Shown: positions 61,441 to 64,000 of the stretch, piece after piece
Position numbering within the stretch: position 1 is the stretch's first letter
How the letters are laid out: every line of letters starts with the position of its first letter
NCBI RefSeq assembly: GCF_032854445.1
Contig: NC_088303.1
Coordinates: forward strand, 27,223,501-27,287,500
DNA: 64,000 bases
Reading direction: 5' to 3'
Origin: Liolophura sinensis
Lineage: Eukaryota; Mollusca; Polyplacophora; Chitonida; Chitonidae
Notes under the pieces: model-generated
What the model was told of the DNA's origin: nothing
Seen by the model: the letters and a program-made list of their open reading frames with translations, nothing else
Databases searched by the model: none
Program-made: the position numbers and the translations under genes

Positions 61441-61496
61441 GCCAAGTCCTTGAGGTAGCTGAAATGCTGATGGTGAAGGTTCAACCTCATGGTGGA

Positions 61497-61788
61497 TTTT
61501 TTTTGGATTGGTGTTTTACGCCGTACTCAAGAATATTTCACTTATACGACGGCGGCCAGCATTATGGTGGGTGGAAACCAGGCAGAGCCCGGGGGAAACC
61601 CACGACCATCCGCAGGTTGCTGACAGACCTTCCCACGTACGGCCAGAGAGGAAGGCAGCATGAGCTGGTCTTGAACTCACAGCGACCGCATTGGTGAGAG
61701 GCTTCTGGGTCATTCCGCTGCGCTAGCGCGCTAACCGGCTGGGCCACGGAGTCGGTTAGCCCCCCAACACACCCCCACCCCCACCCTC
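61497..61788 (-). mobile_element. SINE-A inserted in Polinton DNA
   Basis: A nearly complete copy (61497-61760). A likely duplication catggtgga at 61488-61496 and 61789-61797 would include about 30 bp of C-rich DNA beyond the head (61760-61788). If right, the SINE inserted into the dead Polinton, which then continues after 61797. Confidence 0.85.
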
Positions 61789-61797
61789 TCCATGGTG

Positions 61798-63084
61798 GAA
61801 GCAGAACGCTGTAAACGAAGCTATAGCCGACCGTGTTGAAAATGCTGGCGAATGGAGCGTCAATGCTGCGTCAATGCTGGGGCCTCACATGAGCTGTCTT
61901 CGTTTGCGGGTGATGGATTTGCTGGTAAGACCGGGGAAGTCGGGGCTGAGGCACTGGTTGTCGTCGCTGCTGTTGCTGCTATTTTAATGGATCTCTTTGA
62001 CATAGAAGCATACACAGGTGTGGAATAGAATACTTACTGTATTGAACTGTACTGTATGGTACTGTATGGTATGGTATGGTATGGTGCGGTATTACGGTCG
62101 CTTAGCACGATCACTTGGTGGTAAGGTATGGGGTAAGCCCCAATTTCCCTAGCATCTGTGCTTTTTAATGGGCTACTCGCCCATTAGTCAGTTTTCGGCT
62201 CAGCGGAGCTGCTCCACCCAACTTTACCAACCCGCGTTTTGCTCGCCCGTAGCTCATTGTTCCGTAACAACAAAATCCGAGTGGGACAATGTATTAACCC
62301 ACCCCACTGGTCAGTATTGGCGCCTCACAGCTCAACACTCAACTGTACAAGCCAACCACACAGTATACTATACTATACTATGCTACACCTCATTATAACA
62401 TATACAGCGCGGACTCAACGACAAGACTCCCCCACAATTTTGACTCCTCCATAGTGCGATACGTTCAAGTTCAAGATGTATTATTCACATCTATACACAT
62501 CCACAAAAACAGTGACACAAAATTATGTAAGTGTAACAAGAGAACACCTAAGTTGGTCACATATCGCCAAGTCACCAACTGAGGTTACGATCAAGATTTG
62601 TCTCAGTCGACTGAACAGAAATGTGTGTATGTAAGAATATTTTAAAATTTCAGACATAACATCATTAATTGTAGATAGAAGATAAATATTTATTTATGAA
62701 ATATGCTTTGGCAGCTCAGAATTGCTTTGTTAGTCTTAGTGTGTAGACCTGCATATATGCACGTACATGTCTATTCAACACTCTCAGAGGCAATTTTGAT
62801 ACAGAATTATTTTCCCTTCCATGTTTATTAGATAGATAAGTGCTACGTCTCGAAAAAAAGGGCCAGACTAAAGAACAAAGGCATGGAAATAAACTGTCGC
62901 CGATCCACACTGAACATTCCTATAATGCTTTATGTACACTCCTCTTAACCCTCTGTGATAGTGGTAACCTATGAACTCCTCACAATGATAAAAATACAGA
63001 ACACGCATAAATTTATCTCCAGTGAGTGAGTGAACTCCTCGCAGTGATAAAAATACAGAACACGCATAAATTTATCTCCAGTGA
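61798..63084. other. non-coding stretch, perhaps Polinton end
   Basis: 61798-62340 is still GC-rich. A (tatgg)n-like run lies at 62040-62085 and a (tatac)n run at 62361-62383. A 59-bp tandem pair (tgaactcctc, then gataaaaatacagaacacgc, then aaatttatctccagtgagtg) lies at 62972-63085. No gene recognised. Confidence 0.45.
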
Positions 63085-63170
63085 GTGAGTGAGTGAGTGA
63101 GTGAGTGCTTGGGGTTTTACGTCGTATTTAACACTTTATCAGTCATATGACGGCGATATCTCCTACGAGT
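63085..63170 (-). mobile_element. SINE-B 3' fragment
   Basis: A minus-strand (gtga)n tail, then gcttggggttttacgtcgta and a gtcatatgacggcga block, as in the complete SINE-B copies; the remainder is missing. Confidence 0.82.
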
Positions 63171-64000
63171 TCAACTCAAGTCTCAAGCGATCTGCATTAA
63201 ACCTAAGGGCTCATTTATACTTTCCTTTGCTCAGTAAGTGCTTTTGCCTCATTTTCTAGCATCCCGAGTCAAAACAGCCACGTTACTGTAACGTGAGGCA
63301 GATAACCCGTTGTATATTATAGCTATAGGCCACATTACACTCTGTAATTATGTCTCTAAGGATTTTGTTTTATCACCATGTGAAGAAATATTTATATATA
63401 AATAATGACTGTTGATGCATGTTTTCGGATAAAAGGAAAGATATATGTATCTAGAAATAATTTAGCGCCATTGTGGTAGATGAACGTTCTCCTCGTTCTC
63501 GGGAAGTAATACAGCGTTCAGGCCGACGCTGGTCACCATTCAAAGACTACAAAATGCTGCGTTTGGCTTTATGTTTCGTGACTCAGAATTAGAATGACTG
63601 TGGGAGTTTTGATGTTGGTACATTCTGATTGGGTGGAATGTCATGCCTGTAGGTGCCCTCGACATAATGTTTCATGCAGGCATCATTATATGTACGCCGG
63701 CATTCTCACTGGCGTGTAACTGGATATGCTGTCGTAATATGTCTGAAATATTGTGTTCAAAGCGAACTTAAATGTTAACACTGAGCAATCAGTTAAATCG
63801 CAGTATGTTACCTACATGTAGATACCGTAACACCAATAAGTATCAAATATCAGCGCCAGTCATCACTTGTGTATAACATAACCATCATACTAGCATTTAG
63901 TAACATGCATGAAACTATTCTTAGTATATAACTAAGTAAAACGGCGATTCGACCGGATAAAAAAAACATGTTTTTCTCCACTATCTGTGCATAAAATCAT
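63171..64000. other. non-coding stretch
   Basis: Nothing recognised up to the window edge. Confidence 0.5.

Larger units (their letters stand above)
59013..61496 (+). mobile_element. Polinton/Maverick remnant
   Basis: This 2.5-kb block is visibly richer in G and C than its surroundings and has many coding-like pieces, all plus strand. In order they are unassigned fragments at 59061-59160 and 59225-59310, an integrase C-terminal piece (59651-60052), a hydrophobic unassigned piece (60168-60380), minor-capsid-like pieces (60738-61110) and major-capsid-like pieces (61125-61440). Polintons are large self-synthesising DNA transposons with virus-like capsid genes. Here the DNA polymerase, packaging ATPase and protease are absent and frames are broken, so the copy is inactive. 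Confidence 0.75.

Noticed and set aside
61362-61697. 111-residue plus-strand frame
   Set aside because: It joins a capsid-like fragment to SINE-A sequence, so it is a chance fusion and not a gene.

Overview
The window is animal nuclear DNA: AT-rich by eye, gene-poor, with introns with GT/AG splice sites, satellite arrays and many short interspersed elements. It probably comes from a marine spiralian such as a mollusc or a brachiopod. That placement is an inference from tRNA-derived SINEs with (aaat)n or (cact)n tails, intronless-looking class A GPCR exons and a PAN plus C-type lectin gene. No phylogenetic computation was possible.

Three protein-coding genes or gene remnants are well supported. 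(1) 21224-22432 (-) is a complete seven-transmembrane class A-type GPCR exon. (2) 42902-43975 (-) is a second, diverged GPCR exon. A broken relative of (2) lies at about 55770-56495 (-). All three have a 3' splice acceptor immediately upstream of the coding block, so each is probably a one-coding-exon gene with an upstream 5'UTR exon. (3) 28315-34082 (+) is a six-exon gene whose splice phases all agree. It encodes a 268-residue secreted protein with a signal peptide, a PAN/Apple domain and a C-type lectin domain carrying a QPD (galactose-type) motif.

The rest is mostly mobile and tandem DNA. About 15 copies or fragments of one tRNA-derived SINE (SINE-A) and about six of a second (SINE-B) are scattered throughout, several with clear target-site duplications, some nested. 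A GC-richer block at 59013-61500 is the wreck of a Polinton/Maverick element, with an integrase C-terminus, minor-capsid-like and major-capsid-like pieces, all on the + strand. A reverse-transcriptase remnant at about 39493-40300 is split by a SINE-B. Terminal-inverted-repeat elements occur at 47602-48297, 51831-52241 and 37010-37121.

Tandem arrays: a 58-bp satellite (2481-3640), a 42-bp satellite (34630-36415), a 39-bp minisatellite (37599-38313), a 21-bp array inside an intron (31850-32095), and a roughly 0.75-kb tandem duplication (about 16895-18400). The 42-bp and 39-bp periods are multiples of three, so they produce long open frames on both strands that are not genes.

I do not see a coherent new multi-gene system. 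The most interesting items are the PAN-lectin gene, the GPCR family with its decayed paralogue and reciprocal substitutions at the sodium/NPxxY positions, the Polinton remnant, and the shared 3' core of two SINE families with different tRNA heads.
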